From: Adhaeribacter_A terreus
GTDB taxonomy: Bacteria; Bacteroidota; Bacteroidia; Cytophagales; Hymenobacteraceae
Direction of reading: 5' to 3'
NCBI RefSeq assembly: GCF_042657365.1
Contig: NZ_JBHSKT010000004.1
Location: forward strand, 310,001-374,000
DNA length: 64,000 nucleotides
The first letter of the stretch is position 1. Each line of letters opens with the position of its first letter. Under the pieces are notes generated by a model. It was not told the origin of the DNA. It worked only from the letters and a program-made list of their open reading frames with translations, and ran no database searches. The position numbers were made by a program, and so were the translations under genes. Shown here in pieces: positions 36,196 to 44,157 of the stretch.

Positions 36196-36885
36196 TTAAA
36201 ATTTCAGAGTAGCAACCGGAAAAAGCAATTGCCGGATTGCCGCCAAATGCGCAAACAAAACCAATGGAACGACAATACCAGGCAACCAAACGAACGGGAA
36301 ATATAGAATGGCAATATTCGGTTGGTCAAAAGCAAATTGCTGAAAAGGTGTAGGCGCTGAAAGTATTGCATTGATAATGATGTTGAACAGCAACCCAAGG
36401 CAGATAAAATTCCAGAGCAAAATCACTTTCGGACTCAAGACCTTCTTCACGAAGCCAAAATAATAAACTAACGGCGCAGTTAATCCGGAAATAATATCAA
36501 AATTCCGGCCTTCGAAAGTCATTAACTGCGGAACGGATTCGTGCAGAAACAACCAGAACAGCACCAACTCGATCGGTATTCTGATGATGTGCAGCAGCGT
36601 TAAAGTTTTAAGATTCAGGTTATCAATAAACTCTTTCCCTTTCCGGGTCAGAAACATGAAAAGGATAATTAGCAAAGGTGGCCCGACTAACAGCAAAAAT
36701 CGCGGCGGCAGCGTATGGGTAACGGTGAAAAAACCGGTCCGGGCTACGATTGCCTGAATCACTAACAAACCAAATAATACCAGCAACACCAACCTGTTCC
36801 CGTTAGCCGCGCTATGAAAAAACAAAACCGTAAGTCCGGTAGTCAGCACAAAGATCAGCGGAATGTAAAAAGGCAGGTTTTCCAT
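36196..36885 (-). CDS. membrane protein of unknown function
   Basis: I do not recognise a named family. The ATG at 36885 (MENLPFYIPLIF) gives 229 residues beginning directly with a membrane helix; the frame continues 23 codons upstream with a soluble, unlikely leader. About six or seven helices, with few charged residues between them (RKGKEF, FVKKVL). A membrane location is clear, the function is not. It stands alone: convergent with the MATE gene, with htpG ending 238 bp upstream of its start. Confidence 0.65.
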   Translation of the reverse strand: MENLPFYIPLIFVLTTGLTVLFFHSAANGNRLVLLVLFGLLVIQAIVARTGFFTVTHTLPPRFLLLVGPPLLIILFMFLTRKGKEFIDNLNLKTLTLLHIIRIPIELVLFWLFLHESVPQLMTFEGRNFDIISGLTAPLVYYFGFVKKVLSPKVILLWNFICLGLLFNIIINAILSAPTPFQQFAFDQPNIAILYFPFVWLPGIVVPLVLFAHLAAIRQLLFPVATLKF

Positions 36886-37013
36886 TGTGGTTTCAGACTT
36901 TATAATGGCTTTGAAAGCGATCAAATGCCCAAGTTCAGACGCGGTAATTTCCAAAGAAAAATCACAAAAACAAGGAAGCTTCCCTAAAGGATTCTGCCCG
37001 TTGCTTAAAAAGA

Positions 37014-37043
37014 AAAACGCTATGTCCTCAAATCAAAAAAGTC
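37014..37043 (+). repeat. S30 element copy joined to the htpG terminator
   Basis: Core AAAACGCTATGTCCTC, tail AAATCAAAAAAGTC. The tail is one arm of the following hairpin. Relative to htpG the element is inverted (tail nearest the gene). Confidence 0.7.
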
Positions 37044-37063
37044 TGCTTATGCAGCAGACTTTT
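37035..37063. terminator. terminator downstream of htpG
   Basis: Arms AAAAGTCTGCT (37037-37047) and AGCAGACTTTT (37053-37063), loop TATGC. On the minus strand it ends in six T. Confidence 0.85.
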
Positions 37064-37123
37064 AAGTGTAGATTTAAACAAGCGAAAATAAAGCTCTCTC
37101 CTGTTTTTAGCTATTGGGTAGGG

Positions 37124-38950
37124 TTACTCCTTCTCAATCAACTCCACGCTCCGCTTCACAAATGCCGTAAGTGCTGCGCCGGAAAGCATGTTCTGCGACA
37201 ATAAAGCTAAATCAAATGCCTGACGGGCAATTTTTTCTTTGCTTTCATCGCGGGCTTTTAAAATGCGCTGAATGATCGGATGGTTACCGTTTACGCTCAC
37301 GTTGTAAGAATCCGGCATGTTGCCCATGAACATCATGCCGCCGCCACCGGTTTTGGCCATGTCTTTCATGCGGCGCATAAATTCCGGCATGGTAATAATT
37401 ACCGGCTGGTCTTCCGGCGAAAGCGGCTCTACTGAAACCATCATGTTCGTATTGTTGATCGCCTTTTCGAAGATCTCTTTCAGCTTGGTTTTTTCGTCTT
37501 CAGAAAGGATCATATCCTTCGTATCTTCCTTTTCAATCAACTTATCAATCGTTTCAGAATCTACGCGCTTCAGGGTAGTTTTTTCTACTTTCTGCTCCAG
37601 CAAACCAATAAAGTGGCTGTCAATTACGCTGTCTAGTTTCAGTACGTCGTAACCGCGGTTCTGCGCAGCTTCGATAAAGGCATGCTGCTTTTCTACATCA
37701 GTCGCATAGATCCAAACTTCGTTTCCGTCTTTCGCGGTCTGGTTGGCCTGCACGAAAGCTTTGTATTCTTCCATGGTGAAATACTTGCCTTCCAGGTTCT
37801 GCAGCAAGCCGAAGTCTTTGGCTTTGTCGTAGAATTTCTCGTCAGAAAGCATGCCGTATTTCACAAACACGTTAATGTCGTTCCACTTCTCTTCGTAAGC
37901 TTTGCGGTCTTTTTTGAATATTTCGTTCAGCTTGTCGGCTACTTTCTTCGTGATGTAAGTATTGATCTTTTTCACGTTGCTGTCGGCCTGCAAAAAGCTG
38001 CGGCTCACGTTCAGCGGAATGTCCGGCGAATCGATCACGCCGTGCAGCAGCATCAGGAATTCCGGAACCACGTCTTTCACCTCATCGGTTATGAAAACCT
38101 GCTTGGAGTAAAGCTGAATTTTGTTTTTCGTGAATTCGAACTCGTTCTTGATCTTCGGAAAATACAGAATACCGGTTAAATTGAACGGATAATCTACGTT
38201 CAGATGGATCCAGAAAAGCGGCGGCTCCGAGAACGGATAAAGTTCGTTGTAGAATTTGGTGTAATCCTCGTCGGTCAGTTCAGAAGGCGAATTGGTCCAG
38301 ATCGGGTTCGGATTGTTAATTACTTCACCTTCGAACTCCACTTCTACCGGCAAAAATTTGCAGTATTTATTCAGAATAGTTTTTAAACGGGCCGGCTCCA
38401 GAAATTCATCCGAATCGGCAGCTACGTTCAGAATCACATCGGTTCCGCGTTCAGATTTTTCAGAAGCAGTAATTTCAAATTCAGTAGAACCGTCGCAGAT
38501 CCAACGCGCCGCTTCGGTGCCTTCTTTATAAGATTTGGTATCTATTTCTACGGTATCGGCCACCATAAACGCCGAGTAGAAACCAAGACCAAACTGACCA
38601 ATGATCTGGTTCGCATCGGGCTTGTCTTTGTATTGCTCTACGAATTCGGTAGCGCCGGAAAAAGCGATCTGGTTGATGTATTTCTTGATTTCCTCAGCGG
38701 TCATACCAATACCGCGGTCAGAAATAATGATCTTGCGGGCATCTTTATCCACGCTTACTTTCACTTTCAGGTCTTCGCCAACGTCGCCTTTGTATTCACC
38801 AATGGCGCTCAAACGTTTCAGTTTCTGCGTGGCATCCACGGCGTTCGAAACCAGCTCGCGCAGGAAAATTTCGTGGTCGGAATACAGGAATTTTTTAATG
38901 ATCGGGAAAATGTTCTCGGTGTGGATCGAGATGGTACCTTTTTCTGCCAT
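37124..38950 (-). CDS. htpG: molecular chaperone HtpG (Hsp90)
   Basis: ATP-dependent cytoplasmic chaperone of the Hsp90 family. The 608-residue protein has the GHKL ATPase domain (catalytic Glu32 and Asn36 in RELVSNAVDATQKL; ISDRGIGM; GQFGLGFYSAFMVAD), the middle domain with FWIHLNVDYPFNLTGILYFPK and the catalytic-loop region NVSRSFLQ, and a C-terminal dimerisation domain. The C-terminus lacks the eukaryotic MEEVD. Start MAEKGTISIHTENIF is standard. Monocistronic; stop followed by a hairpin and an S30 copy. Confidence 0.97.
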   Translation of the reverse strand: MAEKGTISIHTENIFPIIKKFLYSDHEIFLRELVSNAVDATQKLKRLSAIGEYKGDVGEDLKVKVSVDKDARKIIISDRGIGMTAEEIKKYINQIAFSGATEFVEQYKDKPDANQIIGQFGLGFYSAFMVADTVEIDTKSYKEGTEAARWICDGSTEFEITASEKSERGTDVILNVAADSDEFLEPARLKTILNKYCKFLPVEVEFEGEVINNPNPIWTNSPSELTDEDYTKFYNELYPFSEPPLFWIHLNVDYPFNLTGILYFPKIKNEFEFTKNKIQLYSKQVFITDEVKDVVPEFLMLLHGVIDSPDIPLNVSRSFLQADSNVKKINTYITKKVADKLNEIFKKDRKAYEEKWNDINVFVKYGMLSDEKFYDKAKDFGLLQNLEGKYFTMEEYKAFVQANQTAKDGNEVWIYATDVEKQHAFIEAAQNRGYDVLKLDSVIDSHFIGLLEQKVEKTTLKRVDSETIDKLIEKEDTKDMILSEDEKTKLKEIFEKAINNTNMMVSVEPLSPEDQPVIITMPEFMRRMKDMAKTGGGGMMFMGNMPDSYNVSVNGNHPIIQRILKARDESKEKIARQAFDLALLSQNMLSGAALTAFVKRSVELIEKE

Positions 38951-38995
38951 AATTTTATAATGTGCTAATTTTTTAGTTTGCTAATGTGCTGTTTA

Positions 38996-39025
38996 AAAAC
39001 GCTATGGTTTTTGCCCGAAAAAGTC
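38996..39025 (+). repeat. S30 element copy, near-consensus
   Basis: Core AAAACGCTATGGTTTT, tail TGCCCGAAAAAGTC. It lies in the divergent spacer 45 bp upstream of the htpG start, so it does not follow a stop codon. Confidence 0.8.
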
Positions 39026-39178
39026 ATTTCAGGCCTTTTGCGCTTTTCAAAATTTATTCCAGACCTGAAATTTATGACAGGATGGCAGCACAGTGGTGTA
39101 ATTATTGCTGAGCAAAAGCCTTTTTACTGCCTTAACTTAAACCTTGCATATTTGCTGAAACTGTTACCTTTACATTCT

Positions 39179-39529
39179 ATGCTTAGTTTACAATTTATCC
39201 GCATCAGAAAAGAGCGTCCGACTGAAAAATGCCTTGCTTCTATCTGGAGCGATGCGTGTGCCCAATTCCAGATTCCCTGCGTGCTGATCTACCTGAATGA
39301 AGAAACCGCTTATATTACGGCTAACCTGAAACATCTGAAATTAGCTCCCGACTTTACTTCCCGTCAGGCGAACTTTAACGAAACGTTTCAGGCCCTGCAC
39401 CAAAAATTTACCGGCAGCGACAAAGGTTATTGGCAACACAATAATTATTACCACACCTTCGATGCCGTACCAAAACCTGTAGTTCTGGAAATGGGCAGCG
39501 CCATTTTCCGGACTTTCGCGGAAATTTAA
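39179..39529 (+). CDS. unknown protein, tandem paralogue A
   Basis: A 116-residue soluble protein that I cannot assign. The ATG at 39179 gives MLSLQFIRIRKERPTEKCLASIWSDAC, which aligns at its start with the next gene's product; the frame is open upstream but not shared. Positions shared with the paralogue include RKER, LASIWxDAC, IPCxLIY, AYIxxNLK and GYxQHNNxYHTFD. The two Cys (DAC, IPC) and two His (QHN, YHT) are conserved between copies and could form a metal site; that is inference. No signal peptide or membrane helix. Confidence 0.65.
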   Translation: MLSLQFIRIRKERPTEKCLASIWSDACAQFQIPCVLIYLNEETAYITANLKHLKLAPDFTSRQANFNETFQALHQKFTGSDKGYWQHNNYYHTFDAVPKPVVLEMGSAIFRTFAEI

Positions 39530-39804
39530 GCCGGTTGGAAGCGTAACAGCCTCAAAATGCTATATAGTTATTAATTAATGCAGTTAAACAACAAAAGATG
39601 AGGCTTAATATAAAAAGGGTAGCAGGATGGTACTTAATAAATTTTTGCATTAAATATTTCCAAGATAACCTAAGCACCATTTCTTAACATCCTAAAAATT
39701 GACAACCTTTAGGTGTGAATAAAGTTGAAACCTTCATCTGACAATCGCTATATCATTATGATTCAGGATTAGTTTCACCTTTTACAATTAGATGGTTGTA
39801 TAGC

Positions 39805-40206
39805 ATGCACAGTTCAAAATTCATTCAGATCCGTAAAGAGAGAAGCGTAGAGCAACGCTTGGCCAGTATCTGGCTCGATGCCTGCTGCGAACTCGAGATC
39901 CCTTGTATTTTGATTTACCAGAGCCACTGGAATGCTTACATTTCACTAAATCTTAAATTTATTCCGGAAGCATTAGCCGAAAGTTTTGACCAGGATGAGC
40001 TCCAGAAAAAACTAAGCCTGATCCAGCAGAAATATACTGCCGCCGCAACCGGTTACTGTCAGCACAATAATACCTACCATACCTTCGATTCTATTCCAAA
40101 TGAATTTGCGGCACAAGCAGCCGCTGAAATCTTTGACACAATCATCAATCCTGACTATTTCCAGGAACATATTTTAAAACTGGAAGAACAACAACTCAGC
40201 GCTTAA
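39805..40206 (+). CDS. unknown protein, tandem paralogue B
   Basis: A 133-residue soluble protein homologous to the preceding gene's product over its first ~100 residues (MHSSKFIQIRKERSVEQRLASIWLDACCELEIPC...), with a C-terminal extension of ~25 residues rich in Glu and Gln. ATG at 39805. The 275-bp spacer from copy A contains no gene or terminator that I can see, so separate promoters are possible. The pair probably arose by local duplication followed by marked divergence; roughly half of the aligned positions differ. Confidence 0.65.
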   Translation: MHSSKFIQIRKERSVEQRLASIWLDACCELEIPCILIYQSHWNAYISLNLKFIPEALAESFDQDELQKKLSLIQQKYTAAATGYCQHNNTYHTFDSIPNEFAAQAAAEIFDTIINPDYFQEHILKLEEQQLSA

Positions 40207-40281
40207 GAATCTCCGGAAATAAAAGCTAAAAGCGAATTCCTGCTTATTTTGTATCTTTACCGCCTGAATTAAAACTTAAAC

Positions 40282-40596
40282 GTGTTCCGGCATTTCCTTG
40301 CATATTTCCTGTTGTTGCTTTTCTTTCGCGTGTTGGCGCCGGAACAGGCCATACTGGCTTTGCACAACCACGAACACACCGCGCACGCCCACGACGAAAA
40401 CGTAACCCACATCGACGTAAAGCACACGCATTGCCACGTCGATCAACTTTTCGATGCACCTTTTCAGCCAACCACGCAGTATTTTACCTTTGCGCAACCG
40501 CTGGAATTCTTCACCCACACCTTCGTTTACCAATCTGTCTGGAAGTTCACCTTTCCGAACAATATCCAGCTCCGCGGCCCGCCAGCATTAAGCTAA
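40282..40596 (+). CDS. His-rich small exported protein
   Basis: A 104-residue protein with an N-terminal hydrophobic signal (residues ~5-20, GTG start) and a dense His cluster at residues ~28-53 (LHNHEHTAHAHDE, HTHCHVD). It lies upstream of a TonB receptor that carries its own His-rich extracellular loop. Small His-rich proteins beside zinc-type TonB receptors are known in this phylum, so a periplasmic or surface metal-binding role in zinc uptake is inferred. A TATCTTTA sequence at 40252-40259 is a near-match to a -7 box. Confidence 0.65.
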   Translation: MFRHFLAYFLLLLFFRVLAPEQAILALHNHEHTAHAHDENVTHIDVKHTHCHVDQLFDAPFQPTTQYFTFAQPLEFFTHTFVYQSVWKFTFPNNIQLRGPPALS

Positions 40597-40639
40597 ATTC
40601 CCCGTTCGCCTGCATTTATTTTCCGGAATTCATTCCTGG

Positions 40640-40669
40640 AAAACGCTATGGTTTCTGTGGTTAAAACCC
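40640..40669 (+). repeat. S30 element copy
   Basis: Core AAAACGCTATGGTTTC; the tail is poor (TGTGGTTAAAACCC). Follows the His-rich protein gene. Confidence 0.65.
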
Positions 40670-40681
40670 ACAAAGTGTAGC

Positions 40682-40711
40682 AAAACGCTATGGTTTTCGG
40701 CTTAAAAACTC
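40682..40711 (+). repeat. S30 element copy
   Basis: Core AAAACGCTATGGTTTT, tail CGGCTTAAAAACTC. Direct repeat of the copy 42 bp upstream; runs into a GTCATCCTGAGCG repeat. Confidence 0.8.
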
Positions 40712-40925
40712 AACACATTTGTCATCCTGAGCGATAACGAAGGACCTCGTCGGCTCCCGGCAGAAATATTTCTGCCAAAAGCCAACAAGTTGTTTCGCCA
40801 GCGCGCAACATGACAAAGCTGGTGGTGACATTTGAGCTAATTCCCATCCGGATTCCGTTTAATCCAACTTAGCAGGCACCCTTACTTTTAGTTTAATTTT
40901 CTGGCCCGAAACGCTTGACGCCGGC

Positions 40926-40955
40926 ACTTTAAGGTGCTAAAACCATAGCGTTTTT
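40926..40955 (-). repeat. S30 element copy upstream of the ZnuD-like gene
   Basis: Minus-oriented: core AAAACGCTATGGTTTT, tail AGCACCTTAAAGT. Ends 14 bp before the receptor's start codon. Confidence 0.75.
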
Positions 40956-40969
40956 GCAACGCATTTTAT

Positions 40970-43417
40970 ATGAAAATCCCATTTCTGCTTATACTTTTTC
41001 TCACCGTTTTCAAAGCTTTTCCGCAAAACAGCTTGACCGGCAAAATAACCGACCAAACCACAAAGCAATCCATCATTGGCGCCACCGTTTACCTGCCCGA
41101 TCTGCGACAAGGCGCTTCTACCAACGCCGAAGGTATTTTTGAACTGAAGAACCTGCCCAAAGGCAAATTTCTGGCTCAGATCCGTTACGTGGGTTACAAT
41201 TCGCTCACGCAATTCCTGGAAATAAACGGCCCAACCACGCTCAATTTTGAGCTGACCCCATCGGTTACCGAACTTGGTGCAGTGGTTATTACCGGTGTTT
41301 CGGCGTCTACGCAGCGGCATCAGAATCCGGTTCCTACTACCGTGGTTAACCAGGAAGAATTGCAGCAGCGTACGGCCACCAACGTGATCGATGCCATTGC
41401 CAAAACGCCCGGCATTTCGCAGATCAGTACCGGCGCAGCCATTTCTAAACCGGTTATTAGGGGTTTGAGCGGCAACCGCGTGGTTACGCTAAACAACGGC
41501 ATGCGCCAGGAAGGCCAGCAGTGGGGCGAAGAACACGGCGTGGAGATCGATGAATTTTCGGTGGACCGTGCCGAAATTGTGAAAGGCCCCGGCAGCATTA
41601 TGTACGGCTCCGATGCCATGGCCGGCGTTATCAACTTTCTTTCGCCCGATCCCGTGGAAAACGGCCGCATCATTGGTTCCTATTCCGGAAATTTTCAGAC
41701 GAACAACAACCTGATTGGTAATTCTATTTTTAACGCCGGCAATCTGAATGGTTTGAACTGGCAGGCGCGCGCGAGCCATAAAATTGCCGGCAATTATCAG
41801 AATCGCTACGATGGCAAAGTCTATAATTCAGGTTTTGAGGAAAAGAGCGCGAGCGGTTACGTGGGCTTGAATAAAAGCTGGGGATTTTCGCATCTCAACT
41901 TCAGCACGTTCAATCAGAAGGTAGGTTTAATTGAAGGCGAACGCGATTCTTTGGGTAATTTCCTGAAGCTGGTCGAGATCGATCATCATCCGGAAGAAGT
42001 GCCGGTTACCGACGAAGATCTGAAAGGTTACCAGATAAACGAACCGTACCAGACCATTAACCATTTGCGGTTTTCGTCGCAGAATAACGTTATTCTGGGC
42101 CGGTCGCGGGCAACGGTAAACGTAGATTGGCAACGCAATTTGCGCCAGGAATTTGGCCACGCCCACGCCGAAGAAGATCACGATCATGACCACGGAGATG
42201 AACCCGCGGAAGACGCTTCTTTAATTTTCGATCTGCAAACCTGGAGCTTCGGTTCGAAGTATTTTCTGCCGGAATTTTCGGGCTGGAACGCGACTTTCGG
42301 AGTTTCGGGCATGCACCAGACGAACCAGAACAAAGGCGAAGAATTCCTGATCCCGGAATACCGACTGACCGACCTGGGCGTTTTCGGCTTCATCACGAAC
42401 AATCACCCAACGTTACATTTAAGCAGCGGCCTGCGTTTTGACCAGCGCAAACTGACTTCCGATAAATTGCTTTTAACCGAAGCACACACACCAACCACCA
42501 ACCCAGAAGAAGCTGTAGAAACAAAATTCACTGGTTTTTCCCGCAGTTTTTCCAACATTTCTGCCAGCGCCGGCGCGACCTACGATCTGAGCAAAAAACT
42601 TACTGCCAAGCTGAACGTGGCGCGCGGTTTCCGGGCACCAAATATAGCCGAACTTGCTTCCAATGGTAGTCACGAGGGTACTTTGCGTTACGAGATTGGC
42701 AACCCCGATCTGAAACCCGAAACCAGTTTGCAATTCGATGCCGGCTTAATTTTAGAAACCGAACACGTTAATTTCGAATTCACCGGCTTCAGCAACCACA
42801 TTCAGCAGTACATTTTCCCGGAAAAGCTGCGCAGCGTTTTCAGCGGCGATTCTATAAGCAACCCTGAAAACCCGACGGCCACGTACAAATTTACGCAGGG
42901 CAACGCGCATCTGTACGGCGGCGAAATCATGATCGACCTCCACCCGCACCCGCTCGATTGGCTGCATTTCGAAAACACTTTCTCTTTTGTACGCGGCAAG
43001 CAACTTAACCAACCCGATTCCACCACCAACCTGCCGTTCATTCCCGCGCCGCGCTTGCAATCGGAAGTCCGCGTAAATTTCAGCCCGAAAAGTGCCTTGG
43101 TTAAGAACTGGTTTGCCCGCCTGGAAGTGGAACGCTACTTTGCCCAAAACCACTTTTACGCCGCCAACCACACCGAAACCGCCACGCCGGGCTACACGCT
43201 TTTCAATCTGGGCGCCGGCGTAGATGTACCGAACGGTAAAAATGCCACGCTGTTTTCTTTATATGTAACGGCCAATAACCTTTTCGATGTAGCGTATCAA
43301 AACCACTTAAGCCGCCTAAAATACGCTGCAATAAACGAAGCTACCGGTCGTACAGGCGTTTTTAATATGGGAAGAAATGTGAGTTTTAAGGTGATTGTGC
43401 CGCTTAGTTTTAAGTAG
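40970..43417 (+). CDS. TonB-dependent receptor, ZnuD-like (probable zinc uptake)
   Basis: Outer-membrane gated channel of 815 residues. Signal peptide (residues 1-19), then a CarboxypepD_reg-like domain (~21-98, GKITDQTTKQSIIGATVYLPD), a plug (~118-225, including RQEGQQWGEEHGVEIDEF and IVKGPGSIMYGSDAMAGVINF) and a 22-strand barrel. A His/Asp-rich stretch near residues 395-408 (HAHAEEDHDHDHGDE) lies in a predicted extracellular loop, like the metal-capturing loop of the zinc receptor ZnuD. The neighbouring His-rich small protein supports zinc. Nickel, cobalt or copper cannot be excluded. The stop codon begins a CCACGGGTT-type palindromic repeat. Confidence 0.85.
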   Translation: MKIPFLLILFLTVFKAFPQNSLTGKITDQTTKQSIIGATVYLPDLRQGASTNAEGIFELKNLPKGKFLAQIRYVGYNSLTQFLEINGPTTLNFELTPSVTELGAVVITGVSASTQRHQNPVPTTVVNQEELQQRTATNVIDAIAKTPGISQISTGAAISKPVIRGLSGNRVVTLNNGMRQEGQQWGEEHGVEIDEFSVDRAEIVKGPGSIMYGSDAMAGVINFLSPDPVENGRIIGSYSGNFQTNNNLIGNSIFNAGNLNGLNWQARASHKIAGNYQNRYDGKVYNSGFEEKSASGYVGLNKSWGFSHLNFSTFNQKVGLIEGERDSLGNFLKLVEIDHHPEEVPVTDEDLKGYQINEPYQTINHLRFSSQNNVILGRSRATVNVDWQRNLRQEFGHAHAEEDHDHDHGDEPAEDASLIFDLQTWSFGSKYFLPEFSGWNATFGVSGMHQTNQNKGEEFLIPEYRLTDLGVFGFITNNHPTLHLSSGLRFDQRKLTSDKLLLTEAHTPTTNPEEAVETKFTGFSRSFSNISASAGATYDLSKKLTAKLNVARGFRAPNIAELASNGSHEGTLRYEIGNPDLKPETSLQFDAGLILETEHVNFEFTGFSNHIQQYIFPEKLRSVFSGDSISNPENPTATYKFTQGNAHLYGGEIMIDLHPHPLDWLHFENTFSFVRGKQLNQPDSTTNLPFIPAPRLQSEVRVNFSPKSALVKNWFARLEVERYFAQNHFYAANHTETATPGYTLFNLGAGVDVPNGKNATLFSLYVTANNLFDVAYQNHLSRLKYAAINEATGRTGVFNMGRNVSFKVIVPLSFK

Positions 43418-43533
43418 TGCTCCACGGGTTAAAACCCGTGGGAATCAGGGCGATTTATGGCAGCGGCGGCATTTGTCTGGAACACGATTTTCAGGATTTT
43501 AGAGATTTACAGGATTTTTCTGAAATGCAGCTT

Positions 43534-43563
43534 AAAACGCTATGCCTTTGAGCCCTAAAAGTC
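43534..43563 (+). repeat. S30 element copy
   Basis: Core AAAACGCTATGCCTTT, tail GAGCCCTAAAAGTC. Direct repeat with the copy starting at 43568. Confidence 0.75.
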
Positions 43564-43567
43564 ATTT

Positions 43568-43597
43568 AAAACGCTATTGCAAACGCCTCTAAAACCC
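43568..43597 (+). repeat. S30 element copy
   Basis: Core AAAACGCTATTGCAAA, tail CGCCTCTAAAACCC; a divergent member. Confidence 0.55.
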
Positions 43598-43685
43598 CGA
43601 AACGTTATCCCGAAACCAACTGATTGCCACGGGTTTTAACCCGTGGAGCACTGCAGTAAACGGCTTAAAATGACAGAGATTTCTG

Positions 43686-43823
43686 AAAAAACGATAGGGT
43701 TTGGAAGCAAAAAACCGTAGGGTTTGGAAGCAAAAAACCGTAGGGTTTGGAAGCAAAAAACCGTAGGGTTTGGAAGCAAAAAACCGTAGGGTTTGGAAGC
43801 AAAAAACCGTAGGGTTTGGAAGC
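43686..43823. repeat. six tandem 23-bp repeats derived from the S30 element
   Basis: Six head-to-tail 23-bp units, each AAAAAACCGTAGGGTTTGG plus AAGC; the first unit has CGATAGGG instead of CCGTAGGG and the other five are identical. The unit resembles the S30 core (ACGGTAGGGTTTT) plus its GC-AAAAAA tail. The array runs directly into a terminator. A minus-strand reading frame crosses it but is not credible as a gene. Confidence 0.95.
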
Positions 43824-43824
43824 A

Positions 43825-43855
43825 AAAAAGTGCCGAGTAAACTCGGCACTTTTTT
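43825..43855. terminator. bidirectional terminator after the tandem array
   Basis: Arms AAAAAGTGCCGAGT (43825-43838) and ACTCGGCACTTTTT (43841-43854). It serves the ZnuD-like gene on the plus strand and the small membrane protein gene on the minus strand. Confidence 0.88.
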
Positions 43856-43884
43856 ATTGAACATTAATTTTCTGAAACTGCTTT

Positions 43885-44157
43885 TCAAATACAGCAATAA
43901 CCAAACATCGCACTGAAATTCAGGGCAATGAGCAGGGTGTAGATCAATCCATTTCTATACCGCAACGACAACATATTCAAACCCATAAGCACCATTAAAG
44001 CAGCACTGAAGGTATTTTCAAAACTGTTCATGGTTTCATGACTGAAGCTTTGGAACATGGCGTAAGCAATAAAAAACGGCAGCACGGCATTTAAAGCCAT
44101 CAGGAGCGGCATCAGGAATTTATGCACGTACTTTTTCGTTTTTTTCTTTTCTTCCAT
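43885..44157 (-). CDS. small membrane protein of the siderophore uptake operon
   Basis: A 90-residue protein with a Lys-rich N-terminus and three predicted membrane helices (residues ~14-33, 46-62 and 69-88). I cannot name the family. Its start overlaps the end of the PepSY gene by 38 bp, so the two are translationally coupled; a partnership with the PepSY protein at the inner membrane in iron release or reduction is inferred from this alone. The C-terminus ends GYCCI, with a Cys pair. Confidence 0.65.
   Translation of the reverse strand: MEEKKKTKKYVHKFLMPLLMALNAVLPFFIAYAMFQSFSHETMNSFENTFSAALMVLMGLNMLSLRYRNGLIYTLLIALNFSAMFGYCCI

Larger units (their letters stand above)
40597..40969. other. 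repeat-filled spacer before the ZnuD-like receptor
   Basis: No gene. It contains three S30 copies (40640, 40682, 40926) and an imperfect inverted pair of the GTCATCCTGAGCG-type repeat (about 40721-40815) with an 18-bp perfect palindrome (GGCAGAAATATTTCTGCC, 40759-40776) inside it. I found no Zur-like operator. Confidence 0.65.
43416..43652. repeat. inverted pair of CCACGGGTTAAAACCCGTGG palindromes
   Basis: Each arm (43416-43441 and 43627-43652) holds a ~20-bp palindrome plus a shared AGTGCT extension, in opposite orientations. The first starts inside the receptor's TAG stop. The spacer between holds two S30 copies and a fragment of an AGGATTTACAGGATT-type repeat (about 43485-43520). Confidence 0.8.

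Noticed and set aside
38978..39178. N-terminal extension of tandem paralogue A
   Set aside because: It runs through an S30 copy and is not shared with paralogue B; the ATG at 39179 aligns with the start of the second copy.
43686..43823. CRISPR-like array
   Set aside because: The units are contiguous, with no unique spacers, and there are no cas genes in the window.
43589..43897. A 102-codon minus-strand reading frame across the 23-bp tandem array, giving a periodic Phe/Leu/Pro protein
   Set aside because: The frame exists only because the repeat lacks stop codons on that strand; the 69-bp peptide period is a by-product of three 23-bp units, and the frame also runs through a terminator.
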